Of a DNA stretch of 64,000 bases, positions 33,734 through 44,294 are shown one piece after another; the first letter of the stretch is position 1; each line of letters starts with the position of its first letter. The translations under genes were made by a program, and so were the position numbers. The stretch is from Vicia villosa (Eukaryota; Streptophyta; Magnoliopsida; Fabales; Fabaceae). The DNA lies in the NCBI RefSeq assembly GCF_029867415.1, contig NC_081185.1, positions 133,631,753 to 133,695,752 of the forward strand, read 5' to 3'. The notes beneath the pieces are model-generated. The model did not search any database. It saw nothing but the letters and a program-made list of their open reading frames with translations, and was not told the origin of the DNA.

Positions 33734-36700
33734 TGAAGGTGTTTTGCATGTTGTCTGCATTATTGGTAAAACATGCCTGGTTAATTGTGTATATGCAGGT
33801 TGCATATATGTGTGGAGCTAATAGAGGTTTTGTAGTGAATGTTGTAACATCCCAATTTTTATTAATATTTTTATAAATATTTTTATTAATTATATTAGTA
33901 ATTATATTATTTTGTGTTTTTAATAATTATTTGCTTAATTTAGTCACTTCTGATGTTTATTGAAATTTTCGCGTTTTTGGACGATTTAGTCGGTATTAGT
34001 TCGGGATAACGGATCAATATTTAATCGAAAAATTTAATATTTTTAGTATTAGAAATATTCATGAGTTAATATTTAGTGTTTTGGAAATTTTCTGAGTAAT
34101 TAAGATTAGAACGGAAATATGAGACATTGAGTAATAAGGGGTATATTTTATTAGGCTCATTTGTGTGTATTGATGTTAATTATATTTAATTAGTTAATTG
34201 AGATAATAGTTAATTATATTAATTAACTTGGTGCGTATATTTGTGTCTATTTAATTATTGGTGTTATTTAATTTAAGTGAACTAAATAGAAATAATAAAT
34301 AATATATATTTTATTGGGCTTATTTAATGATGTTAGGAGTAAATAGGGAGTGTTATATTTAGGCCCATTAGGTATGTTAGTAAGGGTGGAGAGTGAGAGT
34401 GTATCATAATTTCTATCCACTTTCCTTTTCATTTTGGGATAGAGAGAAAGAGAGGCAGAGAAGAAGAAAAGAAGAAAGGAGAAAAAGAGAAAGGGGAAGA
34501 AAAGAGGAGCTAGGGTTTGGAGGAGACATTGAAGAGGTAAGGGGGAGAATCCTTATTATTATGGGTTAGTATGATTGGGTCAATGGGTAGAATAACATAA
34601 TTGAGTGTGTTGTTGATTGAATCTATGAAAGTGTTACTTGATTGTGTTGTTGAATCTGAAAATTGATTTTTGTTCTTTGAAATACAATTTCTGTGAGGAC
34701 TGGAAAATAAAGGGAACAAAATAAAGAAAAAGAGTTGGCTGAGCTATGACGACCGACCTTGAGTAGTGAAACCCCATTTATGCTTCATATTTTCGTTTTC
34801 ATACTATTCAGCATGTTCTGTTATTTTGGTTTTCTTTTTATTGTGTGCTATTTTCTTTTGTTTGCTTTGCTGTTATATATGTGCTTGTTTACTCCATAGT
34901 TACTTATAATTACTTAAGAAATAATATATAATGGTATTATATGAGGAGATGAATCATACTTATAAAATGAAAATATAATTAAAATAGTAATATACTAGAG
35001 ATTGGTAAACGGAATAGAAATTTAATTGAATATAAATTAATATGGTGTGATTATTAATTGGTTGATTAAATTAATATTTGAATTAATTTCAATAAATCTA
35101 TTTAATTTGAACATATTTGGACTTGGATAAATTATTCAGTTTATCGGTAAATTGCGGTATTTTACGAAATGAACCGAATTTGTATATTGGTTGAATATGT
35201 ATGTTGAGAAATATATATTGCTATGCCAATGATGATGTTCCGGTAATGATTCTCTTTGAGTAGTTGGTTAGTGTTAATTCTAATAAGTAATTGCTTGGTG
35301 TTGAAAGTGTATATTCTTATATTTTGGCAAATATGAATTAACACGAGATAGTATGATTTACTAGTGTTAATTGGATTTTGTGAATCGTAATTGATTATTT
35401 GCTTTTATATGTGAATGATATGTATGTGTTGTGAATGTTGTGTACAATTGGTGGATAATTCATCGAGTTGGATTATTGTGATATGCTAAATATTAAGATG
35501 GTAGAGATGATCTTAATTGCGTATGTTTGTTAACATTGTACATACATTCATATCATGGTGCGCCTTGAAACAAAGGTGGTTTGCTTTGAAACAAAAGCGA
35601 GGCTTAGATTCTAGAGTGAATCGGAAGCGGTAAACTATATGTTTACATTTGGTGGGCTTTGGTCTTGTCCGGATCGGAAGCGTGGCTTGGATTCTAGATA
35701 TTGAATCGGAAAGCGGTGAAACATTGGGTTCACATTACGGTACCGCATGCACAGTGTCACATATTTTGCATTGAGTCACATTGAGGTTATGTAATGTTTG
35801 AATATATGCATTTATGTGATTGCTATGTGTACATGAGATGTGATAATTGGATTTTGGTGATGTTTGGACACATGACTTGGTAAAATATATGATCATGTGA
35901 TAATTATAATTATGTGTATTATTTGGGAATATAGTATTGAAATTTAATATTATACTCCTTGAGTTTTGATGTATGCTTGTAACATGTGAAATAAATGTTG
36001 GTTAGTATTATTTACATGGTTATATAAGTGTGATGAATTCCTATAACTGTTGATTCAATCATTGTATCTTATTATACTTTCTTCATAATGATTTGTATTC
36101 TCACCCTTCTGTTTTAATGTTGCCCTCGTTTGGCGACATGCAGGTTCTGGAGTTTAGTAGCTCGTGCGTGATCTAGTCGGAGATTCTTCTGTGTTTGTTG
36201 GAGATTAGGTAGTGAGTCGATGCTCTGGTCATGTAACACTGGGTAGATTAGTCGTGTTGAACTCATGTTTCTATTTGGTTATGTATTATGTTTATGACTT
36301 GAGAACTTGTTATTTGGCTACTTGTTGTTTGAGAGGCTTTCAAGCCAAATATTCTGAATTATGTTTTAATTTATGTTGATATGATTATTGAGACTTGATC
36401 ATGGTATGGGACATGGATCATTTTATGAAACACATGAGTATTTAGTAGTTTCCGCTGTGAATGCATATTCTGGATAAAATATGATTAATTAAGAAGTGTT
36501 ATTTGAAATGACCAGGTGTATCATATATTGTAGATAAATGCTGTCGGTTTTTAAAAGCTTTTAGTTTTTGAAAACATCGATGTGACGCCCTTTTGAATTA
36601 TATGCATGCTTATTCTCTGATTATATGCTTATTTATTTTGGGGTATAAAAGGGGTGTTACAAATGTCATGATCGATGTCATGACATGCATATGTGACAGC

Positions 36701-37465
36701 AGGAGCTGTTAGTTTTTATTAATTGTGTTTCCTGATTTATCACTTTTATCTGTTTAGGAAACTTTTTATTGAGTGCTGCAAATTTTGTTCAGAAGATTCT
36801 ACTGACAACACATTATGTAACAGACAGTTGGCATGTGAATTAGGTTAACTTTGTTAACCCTAATGTGTTTCTAAAAAAGCCCAAGGCCCAAGATTGCATA
36901 TAAAAAGAACTACAATCCTAATTTGGAACGTAGACAGAAGATTGTGTATTGTGAAGAACGACTGTTTTGTAACTGTCTCTTGTGATCCACGCTATTATCT
37001 TTGATGATTGCATTGGAATTAGTTTGTGTTTTTGTTGTGTCACTCTAAGCTTTTAAGCACGAGTGTGTGTATCTTGATTGAAGCTTTTAAGCAGATCAAG
37101 GTGTGTTTTTGAAGTGTGTCTTCTATCTATAATTGTTTATTGTGTTTGTGTAATCACTGATGTGATTGAGGGGGAGTGGAATGGAGATATTCCATATCTA
37201 GGTAGAACCTAGGTAGAAGGGTAATTGGGTAGTGATTAAAGTGATAAGTTGTAAACGGGGGAGTTTAGCTTTGAATTGATACTATTGATAGTGGACTTTA
37301 TCCCTGGCTTGGTAGCCCCCAGAGTAGATTGTTTGAACCGAACTGGGTAAACAATTCTGTGTGTTCTTTACTGTTTTATGCTGTTTGTTATTATTGTCTG
37401 TGCTGCGTAATTGTGGATGTCATAACATCCAGTTTGACATCGAGCGTGTGTTACTAGAATTTTCA
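33734..37465 (+). repeat. 3' LTR, split by a solo-LTR insertion
   Basis: Part 1 is 33734-33842 and part 2 is 36667-37465 (908 bp together), matching the 5' LTR from end to end. The insertion occupies 33843-36661, plus the second copy of its TSD. Confidence 0.92.
33843..36661 (+). mobile_element. 2819-bp solo-LTR-like insertion, TSD AATGT
   Basis: Starts TGTAACATCCCAATTTTT and ends GGGGTGTTACA (inverted ends TGTAACA/TGTTACA). Flanked by AATGT at 33838-33842 and 36662-36666. No coding potential, PBS or PPT inside. It contains duplicated GGATCGGAAGCGTGGCTTGG-like blocks (about 35605-35730). Ends of this type are common in plant gypsy LTRs, and I suspect a Ty3/gypsy solo LTR. The strand is arbitrary because no directional signal was confirmed. 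Confidence 0.85.
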
Positions 37466-37470
37466 GTGAG
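37466..37470. repeat. Target-site duplication, right (GTGAG)
   Basis: Matches 28846-28850. Confidence 0.9.
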
Positions 37471-38987
37471 GACAATCACTTCTCTAACCTACAGGTTTCG
37501 AGAAGGACATGGCAGCCATCGCACAACCTGGGCGGTCTACCTATAGAAACCCTAATGACTACATCGTTTAAAACCAGGTTTTCTATCTAAACTAGGTTAC
37601 AAAGTTTCCTATTTATAACCTGATCCCAAATTGGATTTGGGCTTACAAATCGCAACACTCTTGCTATTACAAATATGCAGAAAATATTCTGCTACAAATA
37701 AGGTCTTTCAATCATGAGTTTCTTAAATTAGAAACTGCTGAATCTTCGATCTTCTGATCTGATTCTTCTTGAATCTTCAATCTTCTGATCTGATTCTTCA
37801 ATTATTCTTTTGACCTTTAAATATACGTCACATAGGATTACATAATATTCACATAGAATATTCTGTATCTGTTAAATACAAACTGAATCTTTCTTCTAGT
37901 TCTGCAGGCGCGATGTCATGAGTTGATGTCATAACATTCCATCTAACATCTTTCTTATACCTGTTTTGTTCATTTTAAACTTGCAAGATTCACATTTTGA
38001 CCATTTGCTGCTATTATATGTTTTAGCCAAACATTAGACAATAATACAGAACAGACAGAGCATCAACATCAAGAAAGAAATTCACTATGATAGCATTAGT
38101 TTAAAGCCTAAACACTCCTAGCTTACAACTTCTCGCCTAATTCCTACCTTGCGCATTTTCTACCTAGGAACCTCCTAGATATGAAATCCCCTTCTCACTT
38201 CCTACAACCAGTCACCGCCGTGATAAAACAATCCCATTCCCAGTTACTGTTTCAAAACAAAGAACCAAAAGAAAGATTACACTTCCAATATAAAATACTT
38301 AGTTTTGTTGAAAAGTTTCAACCAAGAACAATACTCAACTCTATGCTAACAAACTTCAAGAGTGAGAACAATAGCTTGACAAACAATCAAGTAATAATCA
38401 CTCTACCTCATGGTATCAAAACATACATGGGTGACTTAAAACATAAGAGATTCTCAAAATATAAGACTCTAAACTTCCTCTAATTTTACAATTGTGAAAT
38501 ACTTGATTATATTAGATTTAGGTATCCCTTTAAACACTACCCAACAATCCATGGGGTTCGAAATCTTCACCCAAATATTACTTGAACCACAAGCTAAGAG
38601 CTGCACTACTTATGCAGAGAATCTCCTTAAATTTTGGAACAAAACCTTAAGTTTCCTAAATCGTCTCAATATCCAATTTTAGAAACTTATGTACAGATGG
38701 AGATCAAATCACTTGTTCCAGATTAAATCTTCTTGACTTGCGAAAATAATTGAGATATATCCAAAAGAAATATCACAAAATCAAATCAAATCTGTCAAGA
38801 CTTAAAACAACATGTACTAATGTTTTGGTTCAGCATGTCACAACATCTGCTAGAACATCTTTCTTTAATGCAACCTTCACACTCTTCTGTATCAGCTTGA
38901 TCAAGATGTAATGACATCTTGCTCAACATTTTTCATGAACCATGTTTTAGAAAATTTGTTGCCAATCTTAAAACCATGATGCTAACA
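37471..38987 (-). mobile_element. LTR of the minus-strand SIRE element, distal part
   Basis: The minus strand begins TGTTAGCATCATGGTTTTAA at 38987, directly after a polypurine-like AAATGGGAGAT (plus-strand ATCTCCCATTT from 38988). It continues the LTR broken at 28850. Open frames at 38181-38483 and 38494-38682 are incidental. Confidence 0.6.
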
Positions 38988-39532
38988 ATCTCCCATTTGC
39001 CAAATTTTGGCTAAAACAACTAAAGCACAATTAATCTAGGAGATAGGAATCAAACCAAAAATTAAAACACAAGCTACATGAAAACATGTAAACTTTGTAA
39101 ATTCTGCAATCATATAATTATATATGAGATTACACGCAGTTACAAATCATCATATTTAATATTCTAGAAACATCACATTAACACAACTCAATAACTTATA
39201 CAATCAGACAGGTTCGTTACTCTCCCTATCATACATAACCAATTCTCTCTCTTAGAGATAAAAACCAAAGCATAAGAAAACCAACATTGAACTTCAAGGG
39301 AGAAACCCAAGGCACAAGAAAACCAACCTTGAACTATCCCAATTCACACATTAGAAGAACATGCATCAAAATGAGCACACATAACTTAAAGCAAAATAGT
39401 CAAGGTTCTCCATAAACCTCAACAAACTAGATGTTAGAGCATCTGGTAGGACATCCTACACACATCAGTAGTAGTAGCAGCAGAAGCAGCACCAGCAACA
39501 AACAACACCAACAAGCATGACAAACTATCATG
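38988..39532 (-). mobile_element. SIRE-type 3' internal non-coding region
   Basis: Minus strand: GTTTTAGCCAAAATTTGGCA just before the PPT corresponds to GTTTTAGCCAAAAATTTGCC before the PPT at 33722 in the plus-strand element. The 'GTGTAGGATGTCCTA' block near 39445-39460 corresponds to the block near 33349-33363. So this is internal sequence upstream of a 3' LTR. It is interrupted by the insertion starting at 39538. Confidence 0.6.
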
Positions 39533-39537
39533 CTCCC

Positions 39538-42464
39538 TGTAACTCGGTGAACTGACTTTTATTTTTAATATGCAACAATGTTGCGGTGAGCATGAGTCGC
39601 CACCGACTTTTATTTTGTCCAATGTTAGGAAAGGTAAAAAGTACAGAAAAAGACCTTTTTTGAAAGAAAACGGGCTCGGGGGGTAAGTTATGAAAAGGGA
39701 AGGTGCAAGCACCTTTTTCATCCGTAGTTATCTACGGGCTCTTAACTTGCTTAGCTCATGTTTGTTTGTTTTGAGTTGAAAAGAGGCATAAGGACTTTAG
39801 CGTGAATGCGTAGCCTTAGTTTTTCGAAAGAGTGTTGAAAAGATATTTTTGTTGAGCTAGGCAGATTAAGAACACTACCCTAACTAATTGGTCCTTTTCT
39901 ATACTTTTTACGGTTCCTAGGATTATCCATACTATATAGAAGTAGGAAATCCTTGTTTATATTGGACGTGTGGGTCATCGAAGGGTCATCGAGGTCGTTT
40001 GAAAGCAACGAGTAGAGGTACCTTTAACAAATTCGAAGGGACAATCATCGTTTTGTAGGCAGCCATTCGAGGGACTAGATCATATCATCGTAGGCAACAT
40101 CGTGGGTCATCGAGGGACTTATGATCTTTGCGGTGATTTTAATCGAGGGACTTTTGCTAATTGGTACCTCTACATTTCGAGGGACACGACCTTATATTCG
40201 AAGGCAACCGAGAGAGGCATACCCTAAGGGTGGGTGTGTGAACAAGTAAAAATAGTGTGTTATTTTCAGTTATTTAATCCTGAGTTAGTGAGCTATGTCC
40301 AGTTATTATCTTGCCATACAATCCTATTAACATTCATCTAAGCAGTTAAGTATTTGCGGAAAAGTAAAGTGCAGAAAGTAAAATGTTCTACGCTATTACC
40401 GGGCTTCGGGGAGGGGATTACTATAAAATCAGGGACTACGGAAAATAAAGGTGCAGAAATTAAAATCCTAATTAAAACTATTACAAACCCAAATAAAATG
40501 AAAATGATAAATATACAAAAAGTTTGTAAATGTCCGTAAAAGTCCGAAGGTCTCAAGCGTAGTAGCTCACAAAAAATTAAGAAAATGTTAAAAATTATAT
40601 ATGAATAATAGAGAAAATATAAACAAATATTGACTAAGAAATAAAAAAAAAATCTAAAAGATGAACCTATTAAATTCTAAAAGGATAATTAAAATTAAAA
40701 CAAATTATACTTGTGTAACTTAACCTTTTATTAAAATTTATTAATTTTAAAATACTAAAAAATTAACTAGAAATAAATCCTATTAATTTGCAATAAATAA
40801 ATAAAAAAAAAAATTGAAGATGAACAAATTTGGGACGGTGCATCTCTCTTTCTCCATTTTATTCTTTGACTTTTTAAATGAAAGGGTTATCCACTAAGCA
40901 CTTGACACGTGGCACAAATAATATAATTAAAAAATGATAAACCATTAATTAGAAACAAAAGCAACATATTAAACATTATACAGACCCAAATAATCGTGGT
41001 CTCTCGTTTCTATCTCTCAAATAATTCATTTCATTTTTTTAAAACCCAAAAAAAAACAAACTTCATTTTCTCTGTTAACAAAACCAAACCCAGTAGATCA
41101 ATTTCTTTCCACCTTCAAAACAAATAAAGGAAAACATGAAAACATATGAATTCAAAACAAATAAAGGAAAAAAGTTTACCGAATCGGAAACAATGACGGT
41201 GGCCGAATGAATCTCGCGACGGCCCGGGTAATTTTGCGATGCTGGTATTTTCAGCGTGAAGCAGATGGATGAACGGCGTGGAGCGATGGTCGAATGGTGT
41301 TTCGGCGGCGGCTGCAGGTGAACGGATTCAATCGGGCTTGAGAGACGGTAGGGGCTGTTTCGTTGTTGTTTCCGGCGGCTATGCTTTGGAGCGGTTTGGT
41401 TCTCCATTTCTTCTATCCTTTTCTTCCTTCACTGTAAAAACGAGAACAACAAACACAAATGATGATAGTGATTATTTTATGGAAAATATTTACAAGTTTA
41501 CAAATCGTGAAATTTGGTTTTATCTTTCTGTTTGTGAATTGATTGATTTTTTTTAGGTTCATGAATCAGCTTTCTTTTTGCTGAGATTTTGTTGTTGAAT
41601 TGAATCTGGAAAATCACTGGTTATTGTATTACTATGTGTAGAATGATGATGGTTAGAAATGGGCATGGTGCTATTGATTGTTCATGGTGATTGCAGTGGT
41701 TAATGATTAGAGATGAAAAAGGTTTTGGGTGACAGAAAAGAAGGCTGGTTTCTACGTGAATCGGTTAGGGAAGGTGGAGATAAGGGTTCAATTGTTAGTA
41801 ACAAAACAGATCTAAAAGATGTGTATACTGTACGTGAATGAGTTCCAAATAGGGTTAGTAAAAATAGGGTTGGTGAAATTGTTGTACCGTAAATGCTGTA
41901 GAAAATAGGATTTGTTAGTTTCATATTTATATTGAAAAATTAGGTTAGAATGAAAAAGGAAAACAAAATAAGCCTAATTGAAATATTAACTCAGATTGAT
42001 TTTGTATTAAAAAAAATGCTCAGATCAAGATCAAAACTTATCCTTTTGGATTTTTTTTGAATATTTTAGAATTTTTATTGATTTTTACTAAAAAGTGCAT
42101 AAAAAATGAAAAATTGATTATTTAAAAAAAAAAATTTAATTAATACGAAAATTAAAAATTAAATGATAAAAAAATTTGGACCCTGTACTTGCAAACCTTA
42201 CTTCCTTACCAATTGTGCTATTTATTTGTTGAAATAAAAAGCCAATTGAAGGTTTATGAAGTGTCAGCCAGCATTTTGTTATTTATTAAAATATAACAAT
42301 TTAAGAGTAAACTATTATATTTTTAAAATAGACTTTAAATCGAATATTTATAAAATTCAAGATGTCAATGTAAATGAATCCAAGATTTTATAAAAATCCA
42401 ATTTTGAAAATAATTTCGAATTTTTTTCTTTTTTGAAAAGGTGGGCAAATTTTGAGGTATGACA
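39538..42464 (-). mobile_element. Ogre-like (Ty3/gypsy) LTR insertion, TSD CTCCC
   Basis: 2927 bp with ends TGTAACTCGG...GTATGACA, flanked by CTCCC at 39533-39537 and 42465-42469. On the minus strand it starts TGTCATACCTCAAAATTTGC, a start I associate with Ogre/Tat LTRs of legumes. TGGCGACTC, the tRNA-Arg-type PBS core, is at 39602-39594. This leaves about 65 bp beyond the PBS core inside the TSD-bounded insertion, which is odd for a plain solo LTR. Open frames at 41075-41556 and elsewhere have no domain motif. Orientation and lineage are inference; boundaries and TSD are seen. Confidence 0.65.
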
Positions 42465-42469
42465 CTCCC

Positions 42470-42960
42470 TCTAAGTAGTTGCATACATCAAGTAACCACA
42501 CTAGACTACTATATTATATTATTTAATAACATGTCAGGACATGTGAAATGCAACACTCTTTACTCCTAAAAAATCAAATAAAACAAACTAATACTACTAT
42601 TAATTATTAATACTTTACTCCCTTTTTTTAGCCAAAAATTTACAAAATATAGTAAGTGTACAAGGACACTAGAAATGGAAACAAACAAAAACAACATTTT
42701 TTTTTGTTTTTTTATTTTGACAGAAAAGAAAAAAACTATCCAATCCTTCCACTTGGGTCCTTGAAATTGACCCAATCTTCATTAGCATCTAGGTCAGAGT
42801 CATATAATTTAACATGATTTTTCTTTAAGGACTTCATCTTTGACACATATTTCTTCACTGACACTGATGATCCAGTAGATGTTTCAACATTAGAATCAAT
42901 CTTCTCTGGATCAATACTCTTATCCTTCGTGGCTTCCATAAGGTGATCCTTTTAATCCTC
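42470..42960 (-). pseudogene. SIRE-type 3' ORF remnant
   Basis: Minus-strand frame 42939-42736 (MEATKDKSIDPEKIDSNVET ... HVKLYDSDLDANEDWVNF ... PSGRIG, stop), with a preceding piece MSKSTKKCRGLKGSPYGSHE in another frame. This Lys/Ser-rich acidic-tailed ORF resembles short ORFs I associate with SIRE-type elements downstream of or near pol. TTAGCCAAAAATTTACAAA near 42630 echoes the SIRE pre-PPT sequence. Probably the continuation of 38988-39532. Confidence 0.4.
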
Positions 42961-43789
42961 TACATTTTTTTGTAGATTTGCTCATGTTGAAACGCATCTT
43001 GAGAGGAGGAACAACCAGTAAGGTATTAATTGAAACAAAGAGTTACCTTTATTAATACACTAAACCTCCTTGAGAAAATATCTGGTAGCGCGCCAGGGAC
43101 GGGGCTTAGCAGGCTCAAACCATATTTTCTCCAAAATTTGCGTTCTTGAAGTCGTGTCTTCTACACTTTATTGCTCGAGGCTCCAATATGCTACAATACC
43201 TATAAAATGAATGAGAAATGATCAATCGGCACATAAATGAATAAAAAACTAGTTATACACAATATATACAAATATAACAAAAACGTACGCATTCACGCAC
43301 AAGTTGAGGAAAAAGAGTCAATAAGTGCCGCAAAACTATATACAAAAATAACTACAATTTGACACTTATCAAACTCTCCCAACTTAAATTTGTTTGTCCC
43401 CAAATAAAAATCAATCAACTCAAAGAATCAAAAATAATAAACCAAAGAATTATGAATCAACAAGTTTCAAAAAACAAAAACAAATGTATGGTTAAACACA
43501 AAAATGCACAAACAAAGTAATACTTAATAACTAATCCTAAGTACAAAAATCATACCAAAACATTCTAAAACAAAGTAAGTTTAATCACGAATCCCACATA
43601 TAAAAAATTCATCGAGGGATGAAAAACACACAAAAGTGAGGGACTTTGGCACTCGTCCAACAATCTTGCAAACAAAAGACTAAATTATTCATTCATCTAA
43701 ATATCATATTAAATATACAAAATCAAGAATCACAAGGGCTTTTCAAGGTTGTAATGTGGCTTGGTTAACAAACATGGGGTAATTTCTAA
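42961..43789. other. Unassigned repeat-like sequence
   Basis: No coding signal. The TTTGACACTTATCAAACTCT and CCAACTTAAATTTGTTTGTC blocks around 43357-43400 look like retrotransposon LTR sequence, but I could not place them. Confidence 0.35.
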
Positions 43790-44270
43790 AGCCAATTGAA
43801 ACAAAAACTTGCTTAAACATAAGGGAAACGATGTCAAGAACAAAATATAATAGATAATTATGGAAAAGAAGAAGAACACAAGAATTGGTTATAACTGCTA
43901 TTCTTTCACTTTCTCTTAAAACAAGATTACAAGTTTACAAGAATAACAAATAACCTCTCTCACCCTAAATTAGGATTTGCAGCTTAGCAATGATGATGGA
44001 CTAATATGCTATTTATAATAAAATCTAACATACTAACTAATGGGATTTTTTCACAAGGCCCATTGCACAAGCCAACTTAATAAACAAGCCAACTTAACAA
44101 ATTAGGATTTAAACACTAAAACCTAATTTAACATGCTAACAACCATAGCATCTTCGACACAAGCATGTGAACAACCTTCGACTTCATGCTTAATCCTGTC
44201 GAACCAAGAAGCTACCCTTCGACCATACTAGAGTTCGATCCAATATCTCATAAATCTCCACCTTCGATCT
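43790..44270 (-). mobile_element. Probable 3' LTR of the copia element at 44295-48105
   Basis: Begins a few bases after the pol stop, behind a purine-rich GGTGGAGATT tract. It holds a TATA-like TTATAAATAGC near 44020 and T-rich/polyadenylation-type sequence. Ends not defined. Confidence 0.5.
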
Positions 44271-44294
44271 AACTCTACAACATCAAGGGAACAA

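Larger units (their letters stand above)
28851..37465 (+). mobile_element. Complete SIRE-type LTR element lacking the pol core
   Basis: 5' LTR 28851-29758; PBS 29761-29772; gag-protease and extra ORFs 29830-33140; PPT about 33722-33732; 3' LTR 33734-37465, which contains a 2819-bp insertion. Removing the insertion and one AATGT copy gives a 908-bp 3' LTR, exactly the length of the 5' LTR. Both LTRs start TGAAGGTGTTTTGCATG and end GAATTTTCA. TSD GTGAG on both sides. The two LTRs differ at scattered positions (a few percent by eye), so the insertion is not very recent. Integrase, RT and RNase H core are absent. Confidence 0.92.

Noticed and set aside
41075..41556. ORFs of 110 and 95 codons inside the Ogre-like LTR
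   Set aside because: Opposite strands of the same LTR sequence, no domain; LTRs are normally non-coding.
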